From positions 14,126,501-14,190,500 of the forward strand of contig NC_088787.1 of NCBI RefSeq assembly GCF_949628265.1: a stretch of 64,000 nt of DNA. Reading direction: 5' to 3'. A program made the position numbers and the translations under genes. Positions 1 to 15,141 of the stretch are shown here, piece by piece (within the stretch, counting starts at the first letter, position 1; every line of letters begins with the position of its first letter). Under the pieces are notes generated by a model, which saw only the letters and a program-made list of their open reading frames with translations, was not told the origin of the DNA and did not search any database. The DNA is from Cloeon dipterum. Taxonomy: Eukaryota > Arthropoda > Insecta > Ephemeroptera > Baetidae.

Positions 1-3000
1 GTGTGGCAAAATAAACATAAACAATATTCTGGGAAAACCTTACATTGCTCTCAAATCATGCATAGGCAGGAAAGTGAAATCACTAATGAAGAAACATTCA
101 ACATCAATTGAGCAATTAATTAATGAACGCCTCCTCACGCGACCGAAGGATTGATTTTCGCTAAGCATTCAACTGCCGTGCACACTTGGCAGTTCCTCTT
201 CTGCTTTTCACGGAGTGCTTGGCAATTAGCTTGAAAATTTAGCAGCGCATTTCGAGCAAATGGCTCTCCTTTCCAAGCAGAGAAATGAAAGAATGAAACA
301 CACGTGGCGAGGAGCGGGTCTTTTCGAAAAGCCGACTTCAAAGCCGCGTCGAGGAGCAGGGACGAATTTTTTGCCACTCTGCTCCCTATGACCCGCCTGA
401 ATTAGAGCATAATGTATAAAGCCTTTGTTTCGTCGAGGGCACAACAATAATGCATTGTTGCCGAAGGGGTCACCTCCCTGGTTGCGGCGCCTCCCTAGCT
501 GCCGGCAGGCACACTTGCATATAGAACAGCACCGCCGAAAGCCCTAGTTGGAGCAGAGAGTGAGAGAGAGAGAGCCAGCAAGCTCCGAATACGCAGCCAG
601 CCGCACCAGTTTTGTATAGTGTTAATAAAAACAAGAGCAGGGCCTGGCCCTCGCAACTGTTTTAAACTTCACGGGCCAACTTAAATTCAACTGGATTATC
701 CTTAGTAAAAGGCATCTTGTTTCAATGGAAGGGGTTGCCAAAATGGACTGTCGTTTTCTCTGCACAGAGCACAGAGAAATGATAAAAAATGATTTGTGCA
801 ATTCAGTAAAACTAATGCGTGATAAAACAGCCTTTTAAATACCATAGAAATAAAGTTTTTGGAAGCCATTTTTAAATTTTTATTTTACAGTGGCTAATCC
901 TATAGACGCACAACAAGGAAAGGGTGGCTAAAAATCGAAATAAATGTAAATGAAAAATATCACATATCATATTCTTGTATTGTGCAGCAGTTTTTCTGCC
1001 CCGCAACTCTCATCAGCAGAACAAAACCCCCAAAACAAAATTCATACATACCACAGTTAAAAATTATGTCCAAAAGATATCGTTAAATCTTCAGCTGGTT
1101 GCAAGGTTTCAAATTTCGCAATTATTTTAATATGTCCTTTTTTTCGTTAATTAAATTGAATGTATTGTTTTGTTATGAAAATGAATAAATAATGCTGATT
1201 GTGTCTTTGTATATTTTGAAATTAGCCATCCAAAAATATCCAAGACCAGCCATGCACCGTTTACACTGGCCTACGTTCCAAACTTTACAACCGCGCGCTA
1301 ACCACTTCATTTTAAAATCATTTCCGCCACTAATTGCATTTTTATTACGTCTATATTCCTCCCAAGGGGCTCTAATGGGTTGCTATTTGCCTAACCGGCG
1401 CGAGTCTCTCAACGGCATCATTGCTCGACAAGGCCCGCTTGTGTCTGGCCGTTTTTTGTTTGCAGCACAATAATGGCGGTTGGTCGGCAATTATTCATTA
1501 TAGGTCAGCGCACCAGTGCCGCACCGGTTTGCGTCCTGATTAAAAAAGGGGTACATGCGTTATTTCATTAACGCGTGTCACTGTCCGCAGCTAGCAGCGT
1601 TTAATGAAACGCACGTGGCAAAAAGGTAGAGAGCGTATAGGCTTACACACAGAAATAAACACATTTGTTTGCTCCGCCAAAGCCAGACACGAATTTTGCT
1701 TTTGACTCGTGGTGGTGCGGCTTTTAATGGAGAACCTTCGAGGCCTTAATTTTGTTACGGTTGACCTCTGGGCGCCGGGTGCTTATATCAAGCACAAAGG
1801 ATTTGATGCATACACGCACAGCATCGCGGCTCTGACCTGGCATGCAGGTAAGCAAATCGGCGAGCTGTCAGCGTAGCCTCAAAATGGCTGTTTAAACTTG
1901 CTTAGGCGCAAAGTACAGAACGGACAGTTTGTGGTGAAAGCAGGGATGAAAGTCTGCACATGTGGGCTGCATTGCGATTGCTTTCGGCCTTTGCTTTGGT
2001 CAGGGTAATTGGGTGGCGCAGTAATGCATTATTTAACTCGTGTGAGTCATTTGCATGTGGTGTGAATAGTCAAACAGTGCATTTATGAATGCACTTATAA
2101 ATCAGCAATCGTTTGAGGCTATCTTTTAATCAATGGCGATTCATTGGAACGGCATCGATTTTGACTTATCTTCATGGTTTTGACGCATCAACATTTTCGG
2201 AGACAAATTTTTAGTGCGTTCTGTTTTTTATGACGTTGCAAAAGATTCCGAAATCTAAAGTAGGTCTTCACGTTGCAAAACACCATTTAGTGTTGCTTTC
2301 ACTGGTGAGCAAAATCCTACATGAAATTTAAATTTTAAATTCGAATTTTAACTAACTGAAAGGTTTTAAGTGTGATAATCACCACCCGTTTTCATCCATT
2401 CTATAAATTGTTATTGCATTTTTGACTACCTAGCTAGTCTAAATTTAGCCAATTGCCTGAGTGTGTTATTATTTATTTTTCTTAGCTCCTAATTGTTTGA
2501 ATCCCTTAAAATTATGTTCGACGCACGTTTCCTCGACCTAACTCCTCGAATATCACTACAATGAATTATTTACTGACGTAACTAAATATCGAAACTGAAA
2601 TTTGCATCGGTGCCTCGGACCTGGATAATAAAAGCAATTTCCCGCTGTCAGCAGTCAAGATTGTGCAGCCTGTCATAAAATTCGCCCCTTATACCGCACA
2701 CTCTTTTGATGCTACAACGTTTGCTCCAATTTTGCATGTGAAAAGAGCAAGCATGCACACGCTGACCTGGTGAAGCCTTTCAATCAAATTTGCGAGGCAG
2801 GAATTTTGCATCTCAAATTGCACGTACCTCTGGTTCAAAGTCATACGTTTGAAATTTCCACTCTTGTGACCGCTCTGCCAGCTCACTTATCCAGCTTATT
2901 CGAACGTGGATTTGCATAACGAATGCACTCGTGTTTGTTCAGTCCTTTTCGCGAAAAATCAGTTGCGAGAGCATACCAAGTGCAAACACTCTCGCATTAC

Positions 3001-5297
3001 CGCTTGTTTATTTATTCCGTACGTCATTGCTCGTTAACCTGCGATACTACCGGAGGTCAGGCTGCATCGCCGCCGCAAAGAGCAGAGATGTATCTCGTCG
3101 CCAGCAAATAATGAACGACGCGTGGAAGTCAAAGGGTGTGCTTTTGCTTTGCACTGCACCAGACTCTGGCGTGTAAAATAAGCCTAATGTGCTCCACAGA
3201 GGGTGAAAGTGGATTATGTGCTAAAGTCAGTATCTAGTGTTGTTCCAGCTGCCTTGAATTGTTTCCCAAGCTGCTGCAACGCACGAAATTTACCACTGGC
3301 ACAGTCAGGGCCCCTTCAAACGCCGTAAGCTAGAATTTTTCGGCGTGAGGAATTCCCGCCTCTGTGCCCGGTAACACAATTTTCGATTCCCACTGAAGAG
3401 GCAATCTAAAAGCAATTAGTGCGATTGTTTGCGAATTGAATGCAAGGTTTAATTTGCTTTATTGGAGTGACAGCTAATAGCACATTTGCCGCGAATTGTT
3501 CTGCACTTTTGCACGCGGCACTTCATTTGTGCGATTCATCGTGATATTACTGTGATTGCGTTCGTGTAACTTGATTGCCAAGTGTCGAATTGGGTTACAA
3601 ACGCCTTTCATTTCTCTGTAAAAAGAGAACAATAATTTACCTTCTCACAAAAGAAGCACATAGACAAAGACATTTCAGGCATTTATCAGAAAAGTTCATT
3701 ATGGACACTATATTCTATGGAGCACGTCAGCAGAATTAAGAGCCTGCAAGACACGACGCACTCGCAAATCCTTCAACGGCGGTCGGCTCTAATCCCAAAG
3801 CCGCAAACTACCACTTTTCTGCGACGGAAGAATGACCACGGAGGAGGACGTCGAGTTGATCCTGTCACTAGTGGCTTATTAGAGCTGCGAACAAAATGCG
3901 GTGGTGGAGAAGCTCGGCAGGCAGCAGGCCTTTGTTAGCAAGGCAGCATGGATTTATTGGCACCGCGAGTGCTTGTGGCTCGAGTGCGAATCAATTAAAC
4001 TGGCTGGCGTACGCCTTTTCGCGGTCTCACCTTTAATAAGCCGCTTCAAGCCATACTCGATTCCATTAACTTCTCCCGCTTGTTTTATGCGCAAACTTTT
4101 GCAACTCATGCAAATTCGCGGATTAAATCTGAGATAAATTGAACGCTCTTTCACGAGGGCATTTAAAAGGGCTGATCAGGCTCATTTTTATTATTTATAA
4201 AGGCTCCTTTCATTTCAATTTATTTCAAACTTTTAAAGCATCGAACTCTACGATATTGTTTATTCATGGAGCAAACAGATTTTTTATTTCAGTTTGTTAG
4301 TTCATTCATCTGCTGTTTTCCAGTTTCTAAGCGTGAAATAAATACCGAGAAGTTTACACTGAATATATGAATTTAATTAGCATTTTGCATTGTGAGTGAG
4401 CAACGCCCACAACCTCCCTCATCTATCACTTCAACTAAAACTAAAAAATGTGCACCTACACATAATAGGTTATTGATATTGAATTCCCTGGAGAAAATGA
4501 TCAGTCTCACATTCGTCGTCCTTCGACTCTGAATGATTTCCCAGAAAACGCAATATTGCGGGAGATAGCACTTGAATTTTAATGCTTTTTATGGTTAAAG
4601 CTGGGGTTGCGCGGTTGGGAGGACGTGCTTTTTGGAACGTACCCAGATGTAAGAGCTACAGCCACTATATTCTTCCATTTTTCCTTTTTTAGGCACAAAC
4701 AATGAGGACCACACCCACACTGCTAAAAGAAAATATACAGTTTTTATTTATGTACCTTCTACGAGTTTGTAACAAAAACATTTGGCCCAAGCAATAAGTT
4801 AATTTGCTTTAATGACAACAAAAGGCGAAATTACGCTCATTTAGCTTGTTTGCATAGCTTTGGCCGACGATTGTCGAGCACGTTCAGCTTTCAGCGAGCG
4901 AGGCCTTGTCATGAGCGTATGGTGCCGTCGCTTATTTATCAGGATTAGCCGATTGAGTGCCTAAGAGTCATTTAGCAGGCGCGCCTGGAACAATTCAAGC
5001 CGCGTTCGCAACACGCGGCGCTGCTGGCAACTGGCAAGGTGCGATGCTGCCATAAATTTCCTCTCTGAACAAATTTCCAGCACCATGTCGACGCGGCATC
5101 ACATACACACGTCCCTCCAGTACGTGCGGGCTTGGAAAAATAATGGAGGGCTCTTCCTCGTGGCTTGAAAATTTGCCCCTCTGTTTTATTAAACTTTGCA
5201 AAACGCACTCTGTTTACTTAACCCTTTACATAGAGCCGACCGCAGGCAAACAAAAGAACCAAATCATTCCTATATGCAATTCCCATTCACTTCACTA

Positions 5298-5308
<11 letters not shown>
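1..5308. other. Non-coding stretch, no gene seen
   Basis: Mixed AT-rich and CpG-containing sequence with only short chance frames below 100 codons and no recognisable domain or splice-phased exon. A GA-rich run (gagagtgagagagagagag) lies near 557. Likely intergenic or intronic. Confidence 0.6.

Positions 5309-5382
<74 letters not shown>
5309..5382. repeat. (TA)n microsatellite
   Basis: Uninterrupted TA dinucleotides run for about 37 units after a short tgtgtgta lead. Such tracts are length-variable and can extrude cruciforms. Confidence 0.97.
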
Positions 5383-8300
5383 TGTAAGTGTTAGAATAAT
5401 TGATTCATGTGGAACGGGGTGAGCAATTCGGTTTTGAATATTGTCATTGCGGCACATTTCCAATATTTAAAGGACGCTTGGGCCTCGAAAAAAATTTGTG
5501 AGTTAAAACGTATTGGTTTTTTGGATGCAATTAACTATTTTGACTTTTCCATATAATATTATTTTCAGAAGAGGACCGCAAATCAGGGTACAGGAAAGTT
5601 TAAGTGTCCCATTCTTTACAAGCCGAAACTCCGATAATTCATGATGAACTGGCCCGTTAATGGTGGCAAGAGTTAGTAGAATTCAATGGTTTTCAGATTT
5701 TTTCAAGACATGTCAAATTTTTCATTTTTGGAGCCCATGTCCTTTAAATCGTTCACGCGCTTGCCTTAAAACTACCACGATGACATTTAAAATAGGCGAA
5801 AACGAGCCGTTTTCGGAAAGGTCAATCAAACCCTTCTTGAAATGTCTTTCAGACACTTAATGGCGTTTTCTTGTCGGGTAAGATGCCTCAGTGGGAGTTA
5901 GCCGCCGACCCAAGGAAGAAAGAATCCACACTCGGTGAAGAGGGCCCAGCAGCGGTATATATTGGAATTCAGTTTTAAGTGTTCAGCGAGAGCGTCTCTG
6001 CAGCCTTTTAAAGCCCGAAAGCGCCTCTGCCAAACCTCTCTTGAGAGCAGGTTGAGAGAGGCCTCTAGCTGATATATTGCCCTTTATTGGCTACAAAAAT
6101 CGTGCGGCGGTCCAAATCCAGAGTGGGTCTGCTTCGATCCGGCAGCCTCCGAAACCGCACACTGATTACCGTGCCGCGATTAATTTCGCACAGAGCTCCC
6201 GCAAAATATTTCATGCGCACGCTGGCCCGATTCGGCAGATTCCGCTCTGGGGATTCTCTGCTGGTGCCACCGTCTAAATCAGTAGAGCCTGCTAAATTGG
6301 GGGTGCTGGGAACAATGAGAGATTGAGTCGGTCCCGACACTGTGGACGTGTAAAGCGATGGAACCTAATTTGCTTGCGCTTAATATGCGCAAATATATTA
6401 CATACGCGATAAATAGCCCTTGACGTTTATGACTAACATTTTATCAGGCAATACAAAATTTTATCGCGATTGATTTGAAAAGAGAGAGCGACCATAACGC
6501 TAACATTAATTTTATAGCCTGCAGCGATAAATTATGTCACATTAAGTTGGGAGTTATTTTTTTGCATGTGATAAAGGTGAAATAATAAATTCAAATAATT
6601 GGTAAATTGGATTGATGCAACATGTTGGTACGAAATCAAGCAAGAGATAGTATTGTCTGTATTACTATGACATTAAATTGACATCAGGAAACATCCCAAC
6701 AATTCAGATTAAGAGTATCGGGATTGTGGTGGTCTTCTAATCAATAATCTTTCCTTTGCGTTCAACCACGATTCTGCATTTTGTGCCAACTGTCGCCTAA
6801 GAATTTAAACAGACAGATAAGATACATAAAATTCAACTGGTCATTTTTACTTTTGTTCCATCGGTAATTGAACTAATTTTGATTAAAATTTTAACTTCAC
6901 TTGGAAATTAAATTTGATGATAAATTTCAACCAGTAATTTTTTTATGTGAATCTATTGTTAACTATTCACCCTTGTTTCTAGTACATACAAAAGCTCATT
7001 GTGAGGAGGCAACGCACAGTCAATAGATAATCAGCTTATGGATTCGCCCTGCGAAGGAATAATCAAGCGTGCTTACGTGCATCCGGAGCGCTAATTCAAG
7101 GAGCTTACAGATGCGCACATTAATGCTCAGAGGCGAGTTCAATTGAAATTTCGCAACCGACTGCTCCTGGCGCTCTCATCCTACATCAGCAGTGCTAATC
7201 AGAGAAATGTTTTATGCAGCAGAGTGCATTCAGCTCATTAAACTGCTAAAAGTGAAAGCCATTGTGGCTCGCAACTTGGCAATTCATGGCCGCACGTGCA
7301 GTCGCGAAAAGTCATCTTCTGGCGGCGGCAGACGCGGCATAAGAGCCATTCATCGTGCGAATCAAACAAATTAATAAGCTGCCTCTGACGCGATTATTCT
7401 GCTTTGTTCCCGGCAATAATTGGGTAGTTCCTTTCCTTCCTGCGCAGATCCCGGCTGCCAGCCTGTGCTGGTGTATATTCTAAATTTAAGACGAGCGGCA
7501 GCCGCGGCGTTGGTAGTGCGCCGCTGCGCATTAAATAATATTGTTCTTTTGTGAAAACGCCTCCAGCTGCTCGCAGAAAGCGGATCCGTTCGCTCTGATC
7601 TGTTTTTGAAAGCCCGCTGAGGAAAAGGAACAACATTGTCATTGTAATGCGAAAGGTTAATTAATTCATCGGCGAAGATTCACGCGCACGGCTATATTAC
7701 CGCTGTTTTGACGCCTGGAGCGCGTGGAAATTCCTTTGAATCGCGATTTAAATATAAAGCGCAGCAGTAAATTCAGTCCCCTCTCCTAATACTACTTGAA
7801 GATTCAATATTTTTGCATCAAAAGAACTTTCATCTCTCTCCGCCAACTTTTTTCTCTTTCAGATGCTAAAAAGTGCAGAATTCGCTCCAGAAAAAACTCA
7901 AGAGCGAATACACGCGCCGCAGAGCACGTGATTTCATTTGTAAATTAGTCCAAATATTGTTAGTCTGACAGCTTCAGATGTTTTCCTTCCCTTCCATTTT
8001 ATTTTTCCAAGCTTGTTTACGTCTCCCTCACGCAAACGCAGAGGGGGAGAGAAAGAAAAACTGCTACGCTCCGTGAAGACTTGCCTATTCACGACCGGTT
8101 TTAGAGCTTTCTGAAAAAGTAATTTGCTTTTGTGGGTTAATATAGTTTTTACATGATTTCCTATGAAAGTAATTTCTAGATTCTGGTGAAAGAAAAACTA
8201 AATTAATCATTTCCTTTTATCCTTTCAATGCCGGTGGTATTGTACGTCTAACAAAAAAAAAGGAAACTCCTCTCTTCATTATATCCACCAACTTAAGTTA

Positions 8301-11300
8301 CGACTTATAAATTTTCTACTGCTCTCATAACGCTGAGATTGTTTTGAAATCATGTCGGGAACGCCTCTTCAGCGATGCTGTGAAGATTTCAAAACACTGC
8401 TGTCACCCGTTTAAAAACACGTTGTAAAAAGCTTTCATAGGCCAGGTCTATCGAAACAAAATAGTAATCCTCTGCTGCTGTCAAGCCATATTTCATTCAA
8501 GCTCGCTTGCATCGCAGCCACTTTAGCGAGGAATTTTAAACAGCGCATGCAAATAAATCATCCAGATGGACGGGAAGGATATCTGGGCGAAAGTAAAATA
8601 AAGCCATCAGAAAAAGTCCTCCATTAATCACACGAGGCAGGCTTTTTCTCACACAAATTACGCGAGTGCGAATGAATGGCCGAGGATGCGAATGCGAAAA
8701 ATCTGTTCAGAGCGCGTACATGGTCTCTGCGGGTGTGCACGACTCGGGCGGGAGTCATAAAGGGATGGTCGCTTGGGGGAACTGCGAGTGAGATCTCTCT
8801 TCGACACACTCAAATATTTGCGAAAGAGTCCCTCGGCTAAATATTTGAGTGCAGGTGACCGTAATGGAATTTCCTTTTCAACTGTGTTGTGATGGCGTGA
8901 TAATTTAAAAGCTCTCTACAGAATTGAATTTTGTGTGAAGAAAGGAATAAAAACGTTCGTGTTTCCCCCTTCAATTCTATGGTGTGATAAATTTCAATTT
9001 TGACGGCAGAAAATGGTTATTGATTTCGCTCCCTAGACTACATTTACATTTTGGTCCTATTATCTTCGCTTTTTTATTGCGTTTGCACGCAAACTCACCC
9101 CGACAGATGGTCTGCTCGATTAGTCGTAAACTCTTGAGTATTCGAGAGCGTCTTGCGATTTTCATAATTTATCATTGTGTTTGTTAAAATTCCGAGTGTT
9201 GCAATGAGTGTTTAGGCTCCTGGGTGCACAAAATTAATCTCAAGAGACGCGATGCATAACTCTTATCTCTGGCGAGAGAGCAAAAAACGGGCGAAAAACA
9301 TAGCAGCCAACCCGGTCGGCCCAGAGCGGTGCCCATTTATTTTCCGCCTCTTTAAGCACGGGTAGACTTTTTGCCTAGCGTTTCAGACGTGCCGGTTGCA
9401 TAGCCACTAAATAGTTGATGGGCGGGAAGCCAAATTGCAAGAAGTACGTAAGGGAGCGGAATTCATCGATTCAGACGAACAAGCTGGCGATTACATTAAA
9501 GCACGACGCACACGGTGGAAAACCGGCGCATTTCCATTGTTTTCACTGTGAACAACAAAAATGGCGAGAGAAAAAATGTTCATCGCCGCCGCCGCCGCCG
9601 TCGTTGCCGCTGCTTTTACTGCGACGGAATGGAGGAAATTTTGAGACAGGCTGGCTGCCACGAGTGCTTAGCGCATTTGTTTCGTATGGAAGTGCGGCCT
9701 TGATGGTATTTATGAGAGCACCACCATTGCCGCGACTGGTGAGAGCTGCTTTTGCTCTCCCAGAGCGCCCGCAATCATATTTATCACATTCCCCAGTCCG
9801 CTGGGCGGCCACTGACTTCCAGAGCACGCAAAATGGACTCCGATACAAAGCACTGAATCTATTAGAGCCAATTTTCGCATCCAGCACTTCATCTTTATGG
9901 CTTAATTCAGTTTTATTTATCTGCTTGTAGTTCTGTCTCGTGAAGTAGCGTGATTGATGTGGACGACGATTCTTTTGCAACCAATTTTGGCACTAATTTT
10001 GCGGATAGTACTTTCCACATAAAAAATGATTTAATTTTTATTTTAATAAAATAGGGTTTTAATCTAACATGATTTGTCTGTATTTAATTATTTTTTAGGT
10101 TTGTTGTATTGCTTTCACCGAGATTAAAATTGAAACAAGAAACCGACTTTTTACTGTTAGAAGACTTGGCACAGTGAACGTCAACGAGTTAATTTCCATT
10201 ATCCCTGTTGATCGGTGTTTCAGCCGCAATTCAATTATGGCAGCTCGCAAATAATATTTATGCTGAGCCGCTCGCTGTGGGGCTGAGCCAATTGAAAATG
10301 TTCCAGACGTCGCCACGTCGAAGAGAAGTGGTGCTCTCGGCAATAGGCTGGGGCGCAATTATGTGGGGCGCACACAAATTTTGAGAGTGCGTGGAAGCTG
10401 CGAAAGGAGCGACGAGCAGGCAGCCGGGCTCAATTTAGCAAGACCGCAGCTGCCGAGATGCATATCTATTCTAACTGGTTAGCAGTTCACCAAAGAGGCG
10501 CTTGCGGTTTGTTATTGTGCACGAACGGCATCTGGAGCTTACGAGTGTGTGTACCTACGTCACTTCCTTCGTGTATAATCATTCAATGAGTTCCGGTCTC
10601 GTATCGTCGAACGAAAAGTTGAGCATTGCCCAAAATTCCTGCTGCTGGCGTCGTCCTCCAGAAAGAGGAAAACAGAGTTAGCTTTTGTTTCAGAGATAAT
10701 CGTGATAAAGAATCGTTGTGGGTCTGCTCTGCCTGGGACTGGTGAAAAATTGCGGCGCGTTTGTTCTGAAGGCAGGCAGGTTTATGAGTGCAAAGAAAAG
10801 AATGTCCTCGCAGCTGTAAAGTTATCCACCACCTCGTTTTTGTCTGTCTCGAGTGCTCGCGCTCGCCCAGCCGGAGATAACATTGCTGCAATGGTGTAAT
10901 GACGGAAATGGAATGGTAACGCGCCACTCTCGATGTGATAATTGATTCAATCTAAATTGGGCAATGTCTGATCCCGTGGACGTTGCTAATGCGAATAATG
11001 CGTCCCCTCGGTTTGTGCTATTTTACGTTTGCTATCTGAACAAACAGTATTCAAATGATCAGCTTGTTTGTTTGCCAAGCCAGTGAAGCTGCCGCAGTGT
11101 TTACTTTCCGTATTTGAGCGTCGATATTTATTTATCAAGTTTTTCTTGGAATTTGACTTAATAAATGTATATTTCTTTATTATACTTATTTTTACTTACA
11201 CAAACGCAACTTTTTGCTGTTAGTTGAACCGAAAATTAAGTTTCCTCTTTTCAAAAGCGTAGAAAAATGTCTCTTTATAACTTCTGAATGAATTTGTTTC

Positions 11301-14300
11301 AAAATTCAGATCAACAAATTAACTCCTACGCACTCTGTTATGCTATTTATTTCTTTTAGCATATTTATGGAGGACAATCATGAATGATTTGTAACAAAAG
11401 AGCTTATTTAACAGTAGAAATATTCGCTTAGGTCGTTTTTATGTGCAAGCAGAAACCACAACACTCCCATTGTCTGTAAAAGCGAATACTGCAATCGAGG
11501 AAAGACAGATAAAATAAGCGGTGGAGTTAGTATCAAACAGCAGCAAAAGTAATTAAACTTGGCGAGATTGGCCGCAATGGAAATAACCACCCCTGGCTTT
11601 CATCGCTAAGCAAAAAAGCTTCAACGACGCAAGCTACATAGAGCTCACTCTATATATCTTTCAGGCAACGCGGCAAATCGCCGAAATTGATTTAGTGAGA
11701 TGACTTTATTATAAATGTAGCAATTTTTTGCTCACATCGATTAATTAAATCAAGCAAGAAAGGTCATCATGGAAAGGAAGACGGGCTTTTCTCGCGAAAT
11801 TTTAATTCAGAGACACGAAAAGCAACGCAGTTAAAAATTAAAGAATTCCTTTGCTAATTAGTTAGCGATGGAGCAGCAGCAGTGCCGGCTGTGGCAGAAA
11901 GGATCTACTCAAAGAGGCTTCGCCTGGAGATTCGCAACGACGCTAAAGCACCAGCCGCCCGAAAATCTCCGCTAGCCGTTTTTCTCATCTGTTATAGTGC
12001 AAATCCTATTCATTCGAAAAAGCGAGTTTCCAGGCATGCAAGAAAATCTGCGTCTTCGAATGCTGGATGTGTATTGAAGCAGTCCAAGCGCAAGAAATCC
12101 GAGCGCCCACCCTTATTTAGGATCGGCAGAGCGAGCTCTTTTTGCACGCGCATCAGGAATGTGCGACATTCCTTGACGTCGATTTTTCTTTTGTCATGTT
12201 TGGGCGCGTCCACTTGGAATGACCAGCATCGGATATTTGGTGTGCTCTCAAAAATCTTCTTAGTTTTGTTCGGAGCTTAAAGGAAAACTATTTTTATGCA
12301 CACATTCAACACAATACATGCAATTATGTTGATTTATGATGATTATGGATGTAACGTTGTTTAAGGGTAGTTTGAATTTTCCAATTTTGCTATGGAGAAA
12401 ACGTTTATAAATTGTTTATATGATTTATTTTTACGCATAATCTTGCCGATATAAATAGATACTGATTTGCAGGAAACTGTATTCTTCTCAAACAGTTTCG
12501 GTAAAAGGTTTACAGGCCAACAATGTAGAATATTTGGAATTATTTACTTTCAATTCAGTAATTTTAGTTCCTAATCTCAGAAGCCTGGGCTAACTTGTGA
12601 TAAACTGGTTCAATCCGTGCCCGGTTCAAAAGTTTTAGAGGAAATGATGATGGACGTCGCGTATCTCATTCCAGGGTCTCATCCCTTTTGGATTCAAGCT
12701 ACGGAGACGGCATTGCGCACTGACTCAGCAAATGATAATTAAAAGCAAGAGGAAGAAGTTGTTTCTTCGGTGGAAGGCCCACCGCGCGGCAGTCGGCGCC
12801 TCTCAAGTCTCTCGTCATCTTCACTCACTCGCTTCTTCCCTATTCTCGTTGCCGCCCGGCTCAATTTTTCAGCAAAATCAATACGTGAGGTGATAACACT
12901 TGTCTTTTGCCCTGTTGTACATGAAGAGTGAGCGCTGCCTCAATGGAGGCCGTATTTGAAATTACGTTCGTCCCCGGCGGTTACCATAGCCTCTCCGTTC
13001 GCTCTCGCGAAATATTCGGCGCGCCGCAAAATCCCAATTTAACAACCCTAAGAGGATTGGAAAGGTTCGCGTCGAATATAAAAATACACCCGTGCTCCTC
13101 GACATTTCCGCCTCATCATGCAATTTTAAACAGGCAAAAGAAGGACCACCGGCAGTGCGCACCTGAAATAAGTCCATCTCTCGTCTGGAAAGGGTATTAT
13201 TGTTCTATTATACTTTTACGTACGCCACTGCCCAACTTTTCCGGCCGATGGAGAAGAACCGTTGCCAGGTAGCATTAAACCTATAAACGACAAGGGCGTG
13301 ACAACGGCCCAGCATGCACGTATAATAATAGTAGAAAAGTTTCAAAACATTAAAATTCTGCTCTGTCAATTTTAATAACAAAAAAGCATATTTATAATTG
13401 TATTTTTAACCGTATCTTGTAGATTTTTTATTCTATAATTGGTTTAAGTTATTTTCAAAAAATAAAATGAATTCGGGTGAACAACTCTAATGCTTGTTAA
13501 TTAATGCTAATGGTATTGTCGCATATTAGGACAATTATATGTTTTGATAAAATGTATTTTTTTAAACATGAATATTAGAAACTGCATACTTATGACACTG
13601 CTTGCACTTCTATTAAAACGCAACATTTCTTCACAACGAGTATTGAAGAGATTGCTAAATTACAACATCGTCACTTCCTTTTTGAAATCTTGCTTGGTTT
13701 AAAATGCACGGCTTCCGTGAACACAGGATGCGCATTGCTGCTTTCATCAAAAAGGATATGAGGTTATATGAGTACTATTATTATCCGCAGCGAACTAATC
13801 GGATAACGACCTTAAAATGAAACGGAACCCTGCGCAGTAATCACGCAAGGGTTGTGTTCAGCCGTGGGTAGCAAAGTAAAGACAATATAATACACATATT
13901 AGACGATTCCAAGTCGACCTGCTCTCCATTTATTTTCCTGGGCTACATACTTGGCAAGGAAAGGAGTGTAGTTCCGCACAACTAACTATTACAAATTTCC
14001 CAGCACTTGGTACAGAGTGAATTTGCCATTCGCTGGTCGCGCCTCGCACACACTCGATTTATCCTTCATAACGGTTGCTGAAGAATTTATAAAAATTCCA
14101 GCGCACTCGAAGAATGCGTGAGCGTATTTCCACGGTGCGAATATAATATTGGAGTAGACGGGGAGGAAAGAAAACTTTTGCAATACCTACTCGCCACTCG
14201 CGGCAATGGGAAAATTTTCCATTTCGGAAAGTTTGCTGTACTGGGAGAAATATCTCGAGAGCCGGCTCGCATGGGGAAAATGCAAGCGCTGCCAATCGGC

Positions 14301-14725
14301 TTGCGAATTGATGTTTTTTGCATCTGGATGCTCGCGCAATATGCAAAGTTCCCGGGCAAACAAGCTCCTTGATGCGCTGTTGACCCGAAAGAACGACACA
14401 CTGACTGCGAGCGAGCAGCAGTTTGCATTTATCGCCTGGCTAATTAGAGCAAACATTCGTTCGTCACACCCTATCCCAATGGAGTGCTGCTCTCAACATA
14501 AAAATTAGGGTTGCGCCAACACAAACACTTTTTGACGTGCCTGAAACACGACCGCAGTTCGTACGCGCCCTGGTGAGGTTAAACTGGGCGTGAAAATCGT
14601 TGGAAATGAGCGAGGGACACGAATGTTCGTTGTGTGAATTGCACAATTAATTTATTTGCCTGATATTTTTTCGTGGTCATGTAATAAACTGAGAATTTAT
14701 ATATTGATTTATTTATTTGCTTTTA
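5383..14725. other. Non-coding stretch, no gene seen
   Basis: No exon could be supported. The longest open frame (9415-9930, plus) is low-complexity around a CCG repeat at 9590-9615 and looks accidental. A TATA-like tatatatt at 5957 with a TCAG downstream is suggestive but leads into no coding frame. Confidence 0.55.
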
Positions 14726-14738
14726 ATCGTTATAGGAT

Positions 14739-15141
14739 GTTGAATATAATTAAAACCAGGCTTCATCCTCGTTGTCAATTAAAGAGAAATTCGTCTTCTT
14801 TATTTCTCGACCAGTTTCGACGTAATCAAGTACGTCCTAATCATGAGTTACAATTACAATCAAATACAAACAATGCAATAATGTCACATCTAAAATCATA
14901 TAAATTCCATACAATTCTTAAAAAACACCCACCTATTCATGAGGCACTTGAGGCAAGCTCCAAAGACCAAATGTAACAAATTCTAAGCCACCCCTAACTC
15001 ATGATTAGGACGTACTTGATGACGTCGAAACTGGTCGAGAAATAAAGAAGACGAATTTCTCTTTAATTGACAACGAGGATGAAGCCTGGTTTTAATTATA
15101 TTCAACATGAAAACAACCTCGAGTGGTCGCACTTTTCAAAT
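14739..15141. mobile_element. Fold-back element with 111-bp inverted arms and 13-bp target repeat, Penelope-like in structure
   Basis: Arms at 14739-14849 and 14996-15106 are inverted copies with one mismatch, separated by 146 bp. The whole is bounded by a 13-bp direct repeat, atcgttataggat, at 14726-14738 and 15142-15154. The right side carries an extra 35 bp between arm and repeat. A long target repeat points to target-primed reverse transcription, not a cut-and-paste transposon. Inverted terminal repeats with such flanks are known in Penelope-like elements. No reverse transcriptase frame is present. Confidence 0.7.

Noticed and set aside
9415-9930. 171-codon plus-strand open frame with a Pro-rich middle
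   Set aside because: It spans a CCG repeat, has equally open overlapping frames on the minus strand, shows no domain and lacks exon signals; composition explains it.
11882-12280. 132-codon basic plus-strand frame
   Set aside because: No recognisable motif, no ATG at its first codon context of note, and an overlapping minus-strand frame of similar quality.
15010-15040. Complete hammerhead ribozyme in the right arm of the fold-back element
   Set aside because: The ttgatga...gaaac string lacks the exact CUGAUGA box and has almost no room for stem II, so I kept it only as a hint of origin.
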